Source: Candidatus Spyradenecus faecavium
GTDB lineage: Bacteria > Verrucomicrobiota > Kiritimatiellia > RFP12 > DVOR01
Direction of reading: 5' to 3'
Assembly (NCBI GenBank): GCA_018713405.1
Contig: DVOR01000010.1
Location: 1 to 6,476 of the forward strand
Length of the DNA stretch: 6,476 bases
The position numbers were made by a program, and so were the translations under genes. Each line of letters opens with the position of its first letter. Position 1 is the first letter of the stretch. Positions 1 to 5,201 of this stretch are shown piece by piece. Under the pieces are notes generated by a model. That model worked only from the letters and a program-made list of their open reading frames with translations. It searched no databases and was not told the origin of the DNA.

Positions 1-8
1 GGGTGGGC

Positions 9-683
9 TCAGGCGCCGAAGTGGATGGGGGAGAAGTATTTCGGCACGTGGAAGTTGAGCTCGGGGCTCTGGGGGAGGAGGGTGCCCCAGTGGGGGCGGC
101 TGGAGCAGTCGGCGCACTTGCAGAAGTTGCCCTGCCAGGTTTGGCCGGAGAGGTCGCCGAGGGGGCCGAAGATGCTTTCGAGGTAGGCGCGGGGGATGCG
201 CACGATCATCCACCAGTCGCAGGGGGCGGTGTCCTCGGGGTCGATGACCTGGGGGAGGTTGCCCTTGGCGGTGAGGAGGCGGATGGTGTCCTTGGCGATG
301 TACTCGAAGTCGGCGAAGCCGCCGGGGGCGCGGGTCCAGTTGCGGATGTGGGAGGAGTGGATGCAGCCGCCGGCGTTGACCTCGAGGTTGATGTAGCCCT
401 TCTCGATCTTGAGGGGCTGGAGGAAGGCCTCGACGCAGGCGTCTTCGCAGACCATGGAGTTGGTGGCGGTGTGGGCGATGCGGACGTAGCGGTCGCTGAC
501 CTGCCAGCAGAGCATGATGTCGTCGCCGTTGTGGAGGGCGCGGAGGACGGTCTTGGGGTGGTGCTCGGAGGACTTCTCGTGCCAGTAGGCGTATTCGCCG
601 GGCTCGGCCTTCTGCCAGATGGGGTCCTGGGGGTTGAAGTCGGGGAGTCGGTCGACTTTGTTGATGGTGTATTCGGTGAGCAT
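9..683 (-). CDS. CBM9-like carbohydrate-binding domain protein
   Basis: The 224-residue product looks like the CBM9-like family (CBM9_2 type), single beta-sandwich proteins common beside glycan-degradation genes in PVC and Bacteroidota genomes. Supporting segments are a strand with LRALHNGDD (48-55), WQVSDRYVR (60-68), the family-typical DACVEAFLQP (81-90), YINLEVNAGG (97-106), and a C-terminal block WQGNFCKCADC (183-193) followed by HW (198-199) and LNFHVPKYF (209-217). The length fits one such domain with no catalytic module. The start is well supported: AAAGGAG (plus-strand 691-697) lies 7 bases before the ATG. The gene begins 20 bases after the sulfatase stop, so the two are probably co-transcribed. 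There is no signal peptide or membrane segment, so the protein appears cytosolic although its partner is exported. It has eight cysteines, three in CKCADC. Ligand and exact role are unknown. Confidence 0.85.
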   Translation of the reverse strand: MLTEYTINKVDRLPDFNPQDPIWQKAEPGEYAYWHEKSSEHHPKTVLRALHNGDDIMLCWQVSDRYVRIAHTATNSMVCEDACVEAFLQPLKIEKGYINLEVNAGGCIHSSHIRNWTRAPGGFADFEYIAKDTIRLLTAKGNLPQVIDPEDTAPCDWWMIVRIPRAYLESIFGPLGDLSGQTWQGNFCKCADCSSRPHWGTLLPQSPELNFHVPKYFSPIHFGA

Positions 684-703
684 GGTGTTTCTCCTTTCTC
701 AGA

Positions 704-2377
704 TCAGAAGATGTCTGCCTTGATGGGTTGGGCGGGGGCGTACTCGCCGGAGTGGTAGAACTGGTCGGCGTCGCCGACCTCGGCCTTGAGGCGGTAGAGC
801 TCGACCTTGAGGGCGGCGACGACGTTGGCGTAGGCGGGGTCGGCGTAGCGGTTGGTGAGTTCCTCGGGGTCCTTCTTGAGGTCGAAGAGCTCCCACTCGT
901 CCTGCTTGTAGTAGTGGATGAGCTTGTAGCGGTGGGTGCGGACGCCGTATTGGGCGGGGGTGTTGTGCTCGCCGCCCTCGATGTAGTAGCGGTAGTAGAA
1001 GGATTGGCGCCAGTCCTTGGGCGTGCCTGTGGTGACGTTGGGGAGGAAGGAGCGGCCTTGGTAGTTGTCGGGGCGGGGCGCGCCGGCGGCGTCGCAGAAG
1101 AGGGAGGCGAAGTCGACGTTGGTGATGATGTCGGTGTTGACCTGGCCGGGCTTGACGGCGGCGGGCCAGCGCAGGAGGAAGGGCATCTTGAGGGATTCCT
1201 CGAGCATGAGGCGCTTGTCGTAGAGGCCGTGGTCGCCGAGGAAGAAGCCCTGGTCGGCGGTGTAGATGACGATGGTGTCCTGGTCGATGCCCTTTTGCTT
1301 GAGGTAGTCGAGCATCTGGCCGACGGAGTCGTCGACGGACTGGACGCAGCCGAGGTAGTCCTGCATATAGCGGAGGTAGGAGAGCTTGATGCGCTCGCGG
1401 CGGCGGCGTTCGCGCTCGGCGTCGGGGAGTGCGGCGTCGTCGCGGATTTCCTTGGGCCAGCGGTTGCGGGATTCGCCGGTCTTGTACTGCTGGGGGTCGA
1501 CGCCGGGGAATTGGCCGCCCTGGGTGAAGTATTCGGTGAGCTTGAGGTCGGCCTCGATGCGCATATGGTGCTCGAGGGTCATGGCGGTGCGGCCGATGGG
1601 GGTGGCGCGGCCCTGGTGGTCGTCGAAGAGGGTGTCGGGGGGCGGGATGTCGGCGAGGGTGAGCTTGCGGAAGGCGTCGCGGTACTTGGGCTCGGGGAGC
1701 CAGTTGCGGTGGGGGGCCTTGTGGAGCATGGCGACGAAGAAGGGCTTGCCCTGGGCGAGGGCCTCGTCGATGACGCCCTGGGTGACGCGGGTGAGGTTGT
1801 CGGTGGCGTATTCGCCGGGGAAGGTGATGCGGCCGTTGGCGAAGTGGTCCTTGGCCGTGGGGGGGCACTTCTCGGGCTTGGTGAAGAAGTAGGGGTCGAA
1901 GTACTGCCCCTGGTTCTGGTAGATGGCCCAGCGGTCCCAGTCGGTGTCGCGGACGGTCTGGGGGCCGCCCATGTGCCACTTGCCGAGGAGGGCGGTGTAG
2001 TAGCCGCTGTCGCGGAGGGTGCCGCCGACGGTCTTGATCTTGGGGGAGATGTCGTTGAAGACGGGGACGCCGTTCTTGCAGCTGTACATGCCCGTCATGA
2101 TGCAGGCGCGCGAGGGGGTGCAGATGGAGTTCGTCACGAAGACGTCCTGGAAGAGGGCGCCCTCCTTGGCGAGGCGGTCGATGCCCGGGGTCTTGTTGAT
2201 GCGCGAGCCGTAGGCGCCGATGGCGTGGGCCGCGTGGTCGTCGGTCATGATGAAGAGGATGTTGGGGCGCTTCTTGCCGGCGGCGGCCTGGGCGAGCGCG
2301 AGGGGCGCGGCCCCGGCCGCGGCGGTCAGGGCCAGGCCGCACCCGGCGGCCTTCAGGAAGTCTCTGCGATTGGTCAT
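704..2377 (-). CDS. Tat-exported S1-family sulfatase (cysteine type)
   Basis: This 557-residue type I sulfatase hydrolyses sulfate esters, probably from sulfated polysaccharide. Visible motifs are the N-terminal metal site TDDH (45-48), the formylglycine signature CTPSR (86-90) with Cys86 the residue to be oxidised, GKWH (132-135), HKAPH (219-223), and TADQG...GDHG (373-384) supplying further metal ligands. The C-terminus (about 476-511, YGVRTHRYKLI and ELFDLKKDPEE) matches the usual sulfatase C-terminal module. Residues 1-29 form a Tat signal: NRRDFLK (3-9), an Ala/Leu-rich stretch and an ALA cleavage site near residue 29, implying export after folding. The frame is open upstream to 2503, but that extension is encoded by an intergenic repeat, so I start at 2377, exactly at the Tat signal. 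All core catalytic motifs look intact. Substrate cannot be told from sequence. The CBM9-like gene follows 20 bases downstream. Confidence 0.95.
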   Translation of the reverse strand: MTNRRDFLKAAGCGLALTAAAGAAPLALAQAAAGKKRPNILFIMTDDHAAHAIGAYGSRINKTPGIDRLAKEGALFQDVFVTNSICTPSRACIMTGMYSCKNGVPVFNDISPKIKTVGGTLRDSGYYTALLGKWHMGGPQTVRDTDWDRWAIYQNQGQYFDPYFFTKPEKCPPTAKDHFANGRITFPGEYATDNLTRVTQGVIDEALAQGKPFFVAMLHKAPHRNWLPEPKYRDAFRKLTLADIPPPDTLFDDHQGRATPIGRTAMTLEHHMRIEADLKLTEYFTQGGQFPGVDPQQYKTGESRNRWPKEIRDDAALPDAERERRRRERIKLSYLRYMQDYLGCVQSVDDSVGQMLDYLKQKGIDQDTIVIYTADQGFFLGDHGLYDKRLMLEESLKMPFLLRWPAAVKPGQVNTDIITNVDFASLFCDAAGAPRPDNYQGRSFLPNVTTGTPKDWRQSFYYRYYIEGGEHNTPAQYGVRTHRYKLIHYYKQDEWELFDLKKDPEELTNRYADPAYANVVAALKVELYRLKAEVGDADQFYHSGEYAPAQPIKADIF

Positions 2378-2385
2378 GTCATTTG

Positions 2386-2389
2386 TCCC
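2386..2389 (-). promoter_or_regulatory. Weak ribosome binding site of the sulfatase gene
   Basis: On the minus strand, GGGA lies 8 bases before the ATG at 2377. It is weaker than the AAAGGA(G) sites of ycfL, the second lpoB copy and the CBM9-like gene, but its spacing plus the Tat signal directly after the ATG supports this start over the in-frame ATG at 2503. Confidence 0.45.
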
Positions 2390-2400
2390 GTGGTTGGTTC

Positions 2401-2415
2401 CGGCCCTTCCGGCCG
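2401..2415. repeat. Small perfect hairpin in the sulfatase leader
   Basis: CGGCC (2401-2405) and GGCCG (2411-2415) pair perfectly around a 5-base loop. It lies 23 bases upstream of the sulfatase start, in its presumed 5' untranslated region. No T-run follows on either strand, so it is not a standard terminator. Role unknown. Confidence 0.5.
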
Positions 2416-2435
2416 ATGACAATAGATTAGCACAA

Positions 2436-2522
2436 CGGGAGGAAGTTTGGAAGTTTGGATGTTTGGAAGTTTGGCCGTGCGTACCAAGCTTCCAAGCCTC
2501 CAAACCTCCAAGCTTCCCCTCG
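2436..2522. repeat. Long inverted repeat made of 8-mer arrays, downstream of trxB
   Basis: The left arm (2441-2474) is four 8-base units of type GGAAGTTT plus GG. The right arm (2484-2517) is four units of type CCAAGCTT/CCAAGCCT/CCAAACCT plus CC. Both are exactly 34 bases, separated by a 9-base loop (2475-2483). Pairing extends outward to about 2436/2522, giving a stem near 38 bp with three mismatches and several G.T positions. The G.T pairs are allowed in a plus-strand transcript but become A.C in a minus-strand one, so the fold is better in plus-strand RNA. The element starts 3 bases past the trxB stop and fills most of the 148-base spacer before the sulfatase. No T-run follows on the minus strand. 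It could be a 3'-end-protecting or attenuating hairpin, or a dispersed genomic repeat. Confidence 0.85.
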
Positions 2523-2525
2523 GCG

Positions 2526-3446
2526 TCAGCCGAGGAGGTACCGTTCTGCCTCGAGGGCGGCCTTGGCGCCGGCGCCGGCGGCGACGACGGCCTGCTTGTA
2601 GTCCGGGTCCATCACGTCGCCGGCGGCGAAGACGCCCTCGGCGGAGGTGCGCACGCCGTCGCGCACGGCGACGTAGCCGCGGGGGTCGAGGTCGACGGCG
2701 CCCTTGAGGAAGGCGGTGTTGGGGGTGTGGCCGATGGCGACGAAGAGGCCGCTGACGGGGAGGTCGCGCAGGGAGCCGTCCTTGACGTTGCGCAGGCGCA
2801 CGGCGGTGACGGCGCCGGCCGCGGGGTCGAGCACGTCCTCCACCACGGTGTCCCAGACGGGGGTGATGACGTCGCTGGCCAGGACGCGCTCGGCCATGAC
2901 CTTGCTGGCGCGGAGGGCGTCGCGGCGGTGGATGAGCCAGACGCGGGAGCAGAGGCGCGCCAGGAAGAGGGCGTCCTCGCACGCGACGTCGCCGCCGCCG
3001 ACCACGGCCACCTCCTTGCCGCGGAAGAAGGCGCCGTCGCACGTGGCGCACCCGCTGACGCCGCGCCCGATGAGCGCCTGCTCGGCGGGGAGCCCCAGCC
3101 AGCGGGCCGAGGCGCCGGTGGCGAGGATCACGGCGCGGGCCTCGAGCGTCCCGGCCACGAGGGTCTCCAGCTGCTTCACGGGGCCCGAGAAGTCCGCGCC
3201 AACGGCCTCGTCCATCTCGAAGACGGCGCCGAAGCGCTCGGCCTGGCGGCGCATGGAGACGACGAGGTCGTAGCCGTTGACGGGCTGCTCCAGGCCGGGG
3301 AAGTTCTCGATGTCGGTGGTCTGGGTGAGCTGGCCGCCGGGCTGGGCGCCCTCGAGGACCAAGGGGCGGAGCCCCGCGCGGGCGGCGTAGAGCGCGGCCG
3401 TGCAGCCGGCCGGCCCGGAGCCGAGGATGATGAGATCGTGGGTCAT
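2526..3446 (-). CDS. trxB: Thioredoxin reductase (NADPH, FAD)
   Basis: This 306-residue cytosolic flavoprotein transfers electrons from NADPH through FAD and a redox disulfide to thioredoxin. The FAD-binding motif GSGPAG is at 9-14, with GGQL (37-40) and the FPG segment (49-51). The redox centre CATCD is at 133-137, with both cysteines present. The NADPH motif GGGDVACEDA is at 150-159, then HRRDALRASK (173-182), whose arginines fit 2'-phosphate recognition. The C-terminal FAD motif GVFAAGDV (271-278) precedes YKQAVVAAGAGAKAALEAERYL (283-304, in the usual end position). Length equals the low-molecular-weight bacterial type. Cys156 inside the NADPH motif is a mild oddity. The start has AGGAG (plus-strand 3456-3460) 9 bases upstream. 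No thioredoxin gene is adjacent. Repeat-filled spacers on both sides suggest it is transcribed apart from its neighbours. Confidence 0.96.
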   Translation of the reverse strand: MTHDLIILGSGPAGCTAALYAARAGLRPLVLEGAQPGGQLTQTTDIENFPGLEQPVNGYDLVVSMRRQAERFGAVFEMDEAVGADFSGPVKQLETLVAGTLEARAVILATGASARWLGLPAEQALIGRGVSGCATCDGAFFRGKEVAVVGGGDVACEDALFLARLCSRVWLIHRRDALRASKVMAERVLASDVITPVWDTVVEDVLDPAAGAVTAVRLRNVKDGSLRDLPVSGLFVAIGHTPNTAFLKGAVDLDPRGYVAVRDGVRTSAEGVFAAGDVMDPDYKQAVVAAGAGAKAALEAERYLLG

Positions 3447-3474
3447 GGGGTGGGACTCCTGTCAGGGAATAAGG

Positions 3475-3505
3475 GAGAACGGAGAACAGAGAACGGAGAA
3501 CAGAA
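3475..3505. repeat. GGAGAAC 7-mer tandem array
   Basis: Reading the plus strand from 3475, near-perfect 7-base units run GGAGAAC, GGAGAAC, AGAGAAC, GGAGAAC, then a partial AGAAC-type unit. The array lies in the spacer between the lpoB-family operon and trxB, about 30 bases upstream of the trxB start. It differs in unit length and sequence from the 8-mer array in the same spacer. No function is known. Confidence 0.85.
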
Positions 3506-3520
3506 CGCCCCTGCGGGGCG
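3506..3520. repeat. Perfect 6-bp hairpin next to the 7-mer array
   Basis: CGCCCC (3506-3511) and GGGGCG (3515-3520) pair perfectly around a 3-base loop, directly abutting the GGAGAAC array. No T-run follows on the minus strand, so intrinsic termination is unlikely. It may be part of the composite repeat element in this spacer. Confidence 0.6.
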
Positions 3521-3537
3521 ACGGGCGGGGTTCAGGG

Positions 3538-3571
3538 CCAAACTTCCAAGCCTCCAAGCCTCCAAACTTCC
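3538..3571. repeat. 34-base array of four 8-mers upstream of trxB
   Basis: The array is CCAAACTT, CCAAGCCT, CCAAGCCT, CCAAACTT plus CC. It matches the 2484-2517 arm at 31 of 34 positions by direct count; the three differences are all A/G. It has the same 4x8+2 layout and orientation as that arm, so trxB lies between two direct copies. No equally good inverted partner is seen within this spacer. Confidence 0.85.
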
Positions 3572-3596
3572 GGTCGCGAAGCGGCCTCCGTTCTCT

Positions 3597-3630
3597 CACG
3601 TGGTGGGCGGCGCCAGCCGCTCACCACGTG
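3597..3630. repeat. Strong hairpin overlapping the stop of the last lpoB-family gene
   Basis: CACGTGGTG (3597-3605) pairs perfectly with CACCACGTG (3622-3630), and inside them GCGGC (3607-3611) pairs with GCCGC (3616-3620). A 3606/3621 G.T position joins the two stems, leaving a 4-base GCCA loop: about 15 bp in all. It covers the stop codon and the last codons of the gene ending at 3621. No T-run follows on the minus strand, so a canonical intrinsic terminator is not supported. It could still stabilise the operon's 3' end or assist factor-dependent termination. Confidence 0.7.
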
Positions 3631-4235
3631 TGGTCTTTGTCTCCGGTGCGCTTGATGACCTTGGTCTCCTTGGCCATGAGGGTGGTGCCGGTGCGGAGGT
3701 CGTTCAGGCGCATCTGGAAGTAGTATTCGTACTGGTGGCCGCCGTTGTCGCGGCGGACGTCGCGGGCGACGATCTTGCCGGTGAGGGAGAAGTCGGCGCC
3801 CTTGAGCTGGCCCTTGGCCTGGAGGGTGGCGGCGTCGAACTCGTCGTTGCCGCGGACGGTGCGGACGTCGGCGACGAGGTCGTCGCGGTTGGCCGGGCTG
3901 TCGGCGAAGACGGCGGAGATGGTGAAGCGCTCGTCGTTGAGGAGGGCCTCCTCGATGCGGGCGGTGACGAGCCCGGTGTCGATGCCCATGGGCGTGGCGT
4001 CCACCACCTTGCCCACGGCGACGACGTAGGTCTTGCCGGCGGGGGTGGCGGCGCGCACCTTGGCGGAGGCGAGGATGGCGTTGGTGGCCTCGGCCGCGGC
4101 GGCCTCGAAATCCTTGTAGTCGAGCCCGGCCACGATCTCGGTGTCGTTGACGGTGTCCACGAGCACGGTCTTGTCGTAGCCGCACCCGGCGAGGAGGAGC
4201 GCCGCGAGGGCGCAGGCGGGGAGGAGTCTGTTCAT
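3621..4235 (-). CDS. lpoB: LpoB-family lipoprotein (PBP activator-like), copy 2
   Basis: The 204-residue protein has a lipoprotein signal (MNRLLPACALAALLL then lipobox LAGC, Cys18), so it is predicted to be lipidated and anchored in the outer membrane. The mature part resembles LpoB, which stimulates peptidoglycan synthase PBP1B in E. coli. Family-like segments are LDYKDFEAAAAEATNAILAS (38-57), a strand YVVAVGKVVDAT (70-81), IEEALLNDERFTISA (94-108), and a C-terminal block ADFSLTGKIV (147-156), YYFQMRLNDLRTG (171-183) and TKVIKR (191-196). It lacks the long proline-rich linker of E. coli LpoB: the domain begins about 20 residues after Cys18. The start has AAAGGA (plus-strand 4242-4247) 6 bases upstream. 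The gene follows its paralogue after 16 bases and is the last gene before the repeat spacer. The LpoB fold is fairly clear; PBP activation is inferred. Confidence 0.85.
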   Translation of the reverse strand: MNRLLPACALAALLLAGCGYDKTVLVDTVNDTEIVAGLDYKDFEAAAAEATNAILASAKVRAATPAGKTYVVAVGKVVDATPMGIDTGLVTARIEEALLNDERFTISAVFADSPANRDDLVADVRTVRGNDEFDAATLQAKGQLKGADFSLTGKIVARDVRRDNGGHQYEYYFQMRLNDLRTGTTLMAKETKVIKRTGDKDHTW

Positions 4236-4251
4236 GGGGTGTCCTTTCGGT

Positions 4252-4842
4252 TCACCACGCGGGCATCCCCGGGCCGACGGCCTTGACCACCTGGCAGGAG
4301 TCCTGCCAGACGGCCACGCCGTCGGAGAGGCGCGTGGCTCTGAGGGTGAGGAAGTATTCGATGCGCAGCCCGCCGTTGTCGCGGCGGACGTTGCGCTGGA
4401 TGAGCCGGCCCGAGAGCGAGAGGTCGGGGGCGCGGAGCGTGCCCTTGGCCTGGAGCGTCGCGGCGTCGAACTCCGCGTTGCCGCGGACGGCGCGCACGTC
4501 GCCCACCGTCGCGTCACGCGCGCCGCCGAAGGCGGCGGAGACCTCGAAGCGCTCGGAGAGGAGGAGGGCCTCGGCGAGCTTCTGGGTCAGGAGGTCGGGG
4601 TCCAGGTGCTGGCAGGTGTCGTTGGTCATGCGGCCGAAGGCGACGACCGCGGGCTTGGCCGCGGTGCCGCCGACGCGCGGGCTGGCGAGCAGGCTCTGCG
4701 CGAGCGTCGCCGCCGCGCCGTCCAGGTCGCGCCAGTCGAACGACACGGTCGTCTCGGCGTCGTTTTGCGTGTCCACCACCGCGGTGGACGACGCGCAACC
4801 GACGCAGAGCGCGAGCGCCAGGATGGGCCACGCCCGCGCCAT
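4252..4842 (-). CDS. lpoB: LpoB-family lipoprotein (PBP activator-like), copy 1
   Basis: The 196-residue protein is a tandem paralogue of the next gene. Both share DVR-VRGN-EFDAATLQAKG (here 115-134), VRRDNGG (152-158), an EY pair and a final Trp. Other LpoB-like segments are FDWRDLDGAAATLAQSLLAS (35-54), AVVAFGRMTNDT (65-76), LAEALLLSERFEVSA (89-103) and VWQDSCQVVK (178-187). The N-terminus MARAWPILALALCVGC is a lipoprotein signal with probable lipid-bearing Cys16, but the -3 residue is Cys rather than the usual Leu, so the lipobox is imperfect. The ATG overlaps the ycfL stop as TGATG, and its GGGAG site lies inside ycfL, implying coupled translation. There is no long disordered linker after the lipid site. 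It probably acts on a class A penicillin-binding protein from the outer membrane; that role is inferred from the family. Confidence 0.84.
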   Translation of the reverse strand: MARAWPILALALCVGCASSTAVVDTQNDAETTVSFDWRDLDGAAATLAQSLLASPRVGGTAAKPAVVAFGRMTNDTCQHLDPDLLTQKLAEALLLSERFEVSAAFGGARDATVGDVRAVRGNAEFDAATLQAKGTLRAPDLSLSGRLIQRNVRRDNGGLRIEYFLTLRATRLSDGVAVWQDSCQVVKAVGPGMPAW

Positions 4843-5201
4843 CAGTCGAGCTCCCACTCCTGCAGGTAGATTTGGAAGTCGGCGCAGTCGGCGCTCGGCG
4901 CGGGGGCGGTGATGTACCGCCGCTCCAGCGGCGCCAGCGAGAGGGTCTGCAGGGTGTCGGTGGGGCTGCCCTGGCCGACGGGCCTGCCCAGCCCGTCCAC
5001 CCAGGTGAAGCGGTAGCGCAGCTGCAGGGGCTCGTCGTCGGGGTTCTGGATCTGCACCTGTGCGGTGAGGGTGCCGTTGTCGCGGGCCGTCTGCAGGCCC
5101 AGCACGTCCACGGCGTCCGTCCCGGGGCCGTAGACACGGGACGAGCCGCACCCGGCGAGCGCCAGCGCGGCGGCCGCGATCAAGGGAAGTTTCGCTGTCA
5201 T
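4842..5201 (-). CDS. ycfL: YcfL-family (DUF1425) lipoprotein
   Basis: The 119-residue protein carries a clear lipoprotein signal (MTAKLPLIAAAALALAGC, lipidated Cys18) and a small beta-rich domain. The segment DEPLQLRYRFTWVDGLGRPV (56-75) closely resembles the E. coli YcfL core, where DEPVTVHYRFYWYDARG precedes a similar strand; a turn near 88-101 (SLAPLERRYITAPA) and a final IYLQEWELD also fit. Length is close to the family's. The function of YcfL is not established, but its neighbour in E. coli is lpoB, as here. The start is strong: AAAGGAG (plus-strand 5209-5215) 7 bases before the ATG, which overlaps the previous stop as ATGA. It sits between a COG3014-like gene and lpoB copy 1, so it is probably an envelope accessory lipoprotein. 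Confidence 0.85.
   Translation of the reverse strand: MTAKLPLIAAAALALAGCGSSRVYGPGTDAVDVLGLQTARDNGTLTAQVQIQNPDDEPLQLRYRFTWVDGLGRPVGQGSPTDTLQTLSLAPLERRYITAPAPSADCADFQIYLQEWELD
4851..4855 (-). promoter_or_regulatory. Ribosome binding site of lpoB copy 1, inside ycfL
   Basis: GGGAG on the minus strand lies 8 bases before the ATG at 4842 and is part of the ycfL codons for its final Glu-Leu. It supports this ATG rather than the longer open frame reaching 5223, and fits translation coupled to ycfL by the TGATG overlap. Confidence 0.5.

Larger units (their letters stand above)
3488..3596. repeat. 11-base inverted repeat enclosing the upstream spacer
   Basis: AGAGAACGGAG at 3488-3498, inside the 7-mer array, is the exact reverse complement of 3586-3596. 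The arms enclose the 3506-3520 hairpin and the 34-base 8-mer array, so the spacer is nested rather than random. The loop of nearly 90 bases makes a simple RNA hairpin less likely than a boundary repeat or a remnant of opposed 7-mer arrays. Confidence 0.6.

Noticed and set aside
728..2419. Plus-strand open frame of 563 codons opposite the sulfatase
   Set aside because: Its translation is low-complexity Gly/Val/Glu/Ala, typical of the antisense of a GC-rich gene with C-ending codons; the opposing frame has all sulfatase motifs.
2416..2440. Promoter for the sulfatase operon in the only AT-richer patch of the spacer
   Set aside because: A TAATCT-like hexamer is present on the minus strand, but no -35 match lies at proper spacing; the evidence is too weak to list.
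2378..2503. N-terminal extension of the sulfatase to an ATG at 2503
   Set aside because: The 42 extra codons come from the 8-mer inverted repeat, and the Tat signal begins exactly at the 2377 ATG.
2441..2517. CRISPR-like array
   Set aside because: The 8-base units are contiguous with no unique spacers, and the two halves are inverted.
2447..2707. Small plus-strand gene starting in the 8-mer repeat
   Set aside because: The start is repeat sequence and the rest is an Arg-rich antisense of trxB; no binding site or family supports it.
3597..3630. Intrinsic (Rho-independent) terminator
   Set aside because: The stem is strong, but no T-run follows on the minus strand, so it is listed only as a hairpin.
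2220..4286. Plus-strand open frame of 688 codons spanning trxB, both repeat spacers and an lpoB copy
   Set aside because: It crosses several well-supported opposite genes and two spacers, has a biased composition and no recognisable domain; it is open only because stops are rare at this GC.
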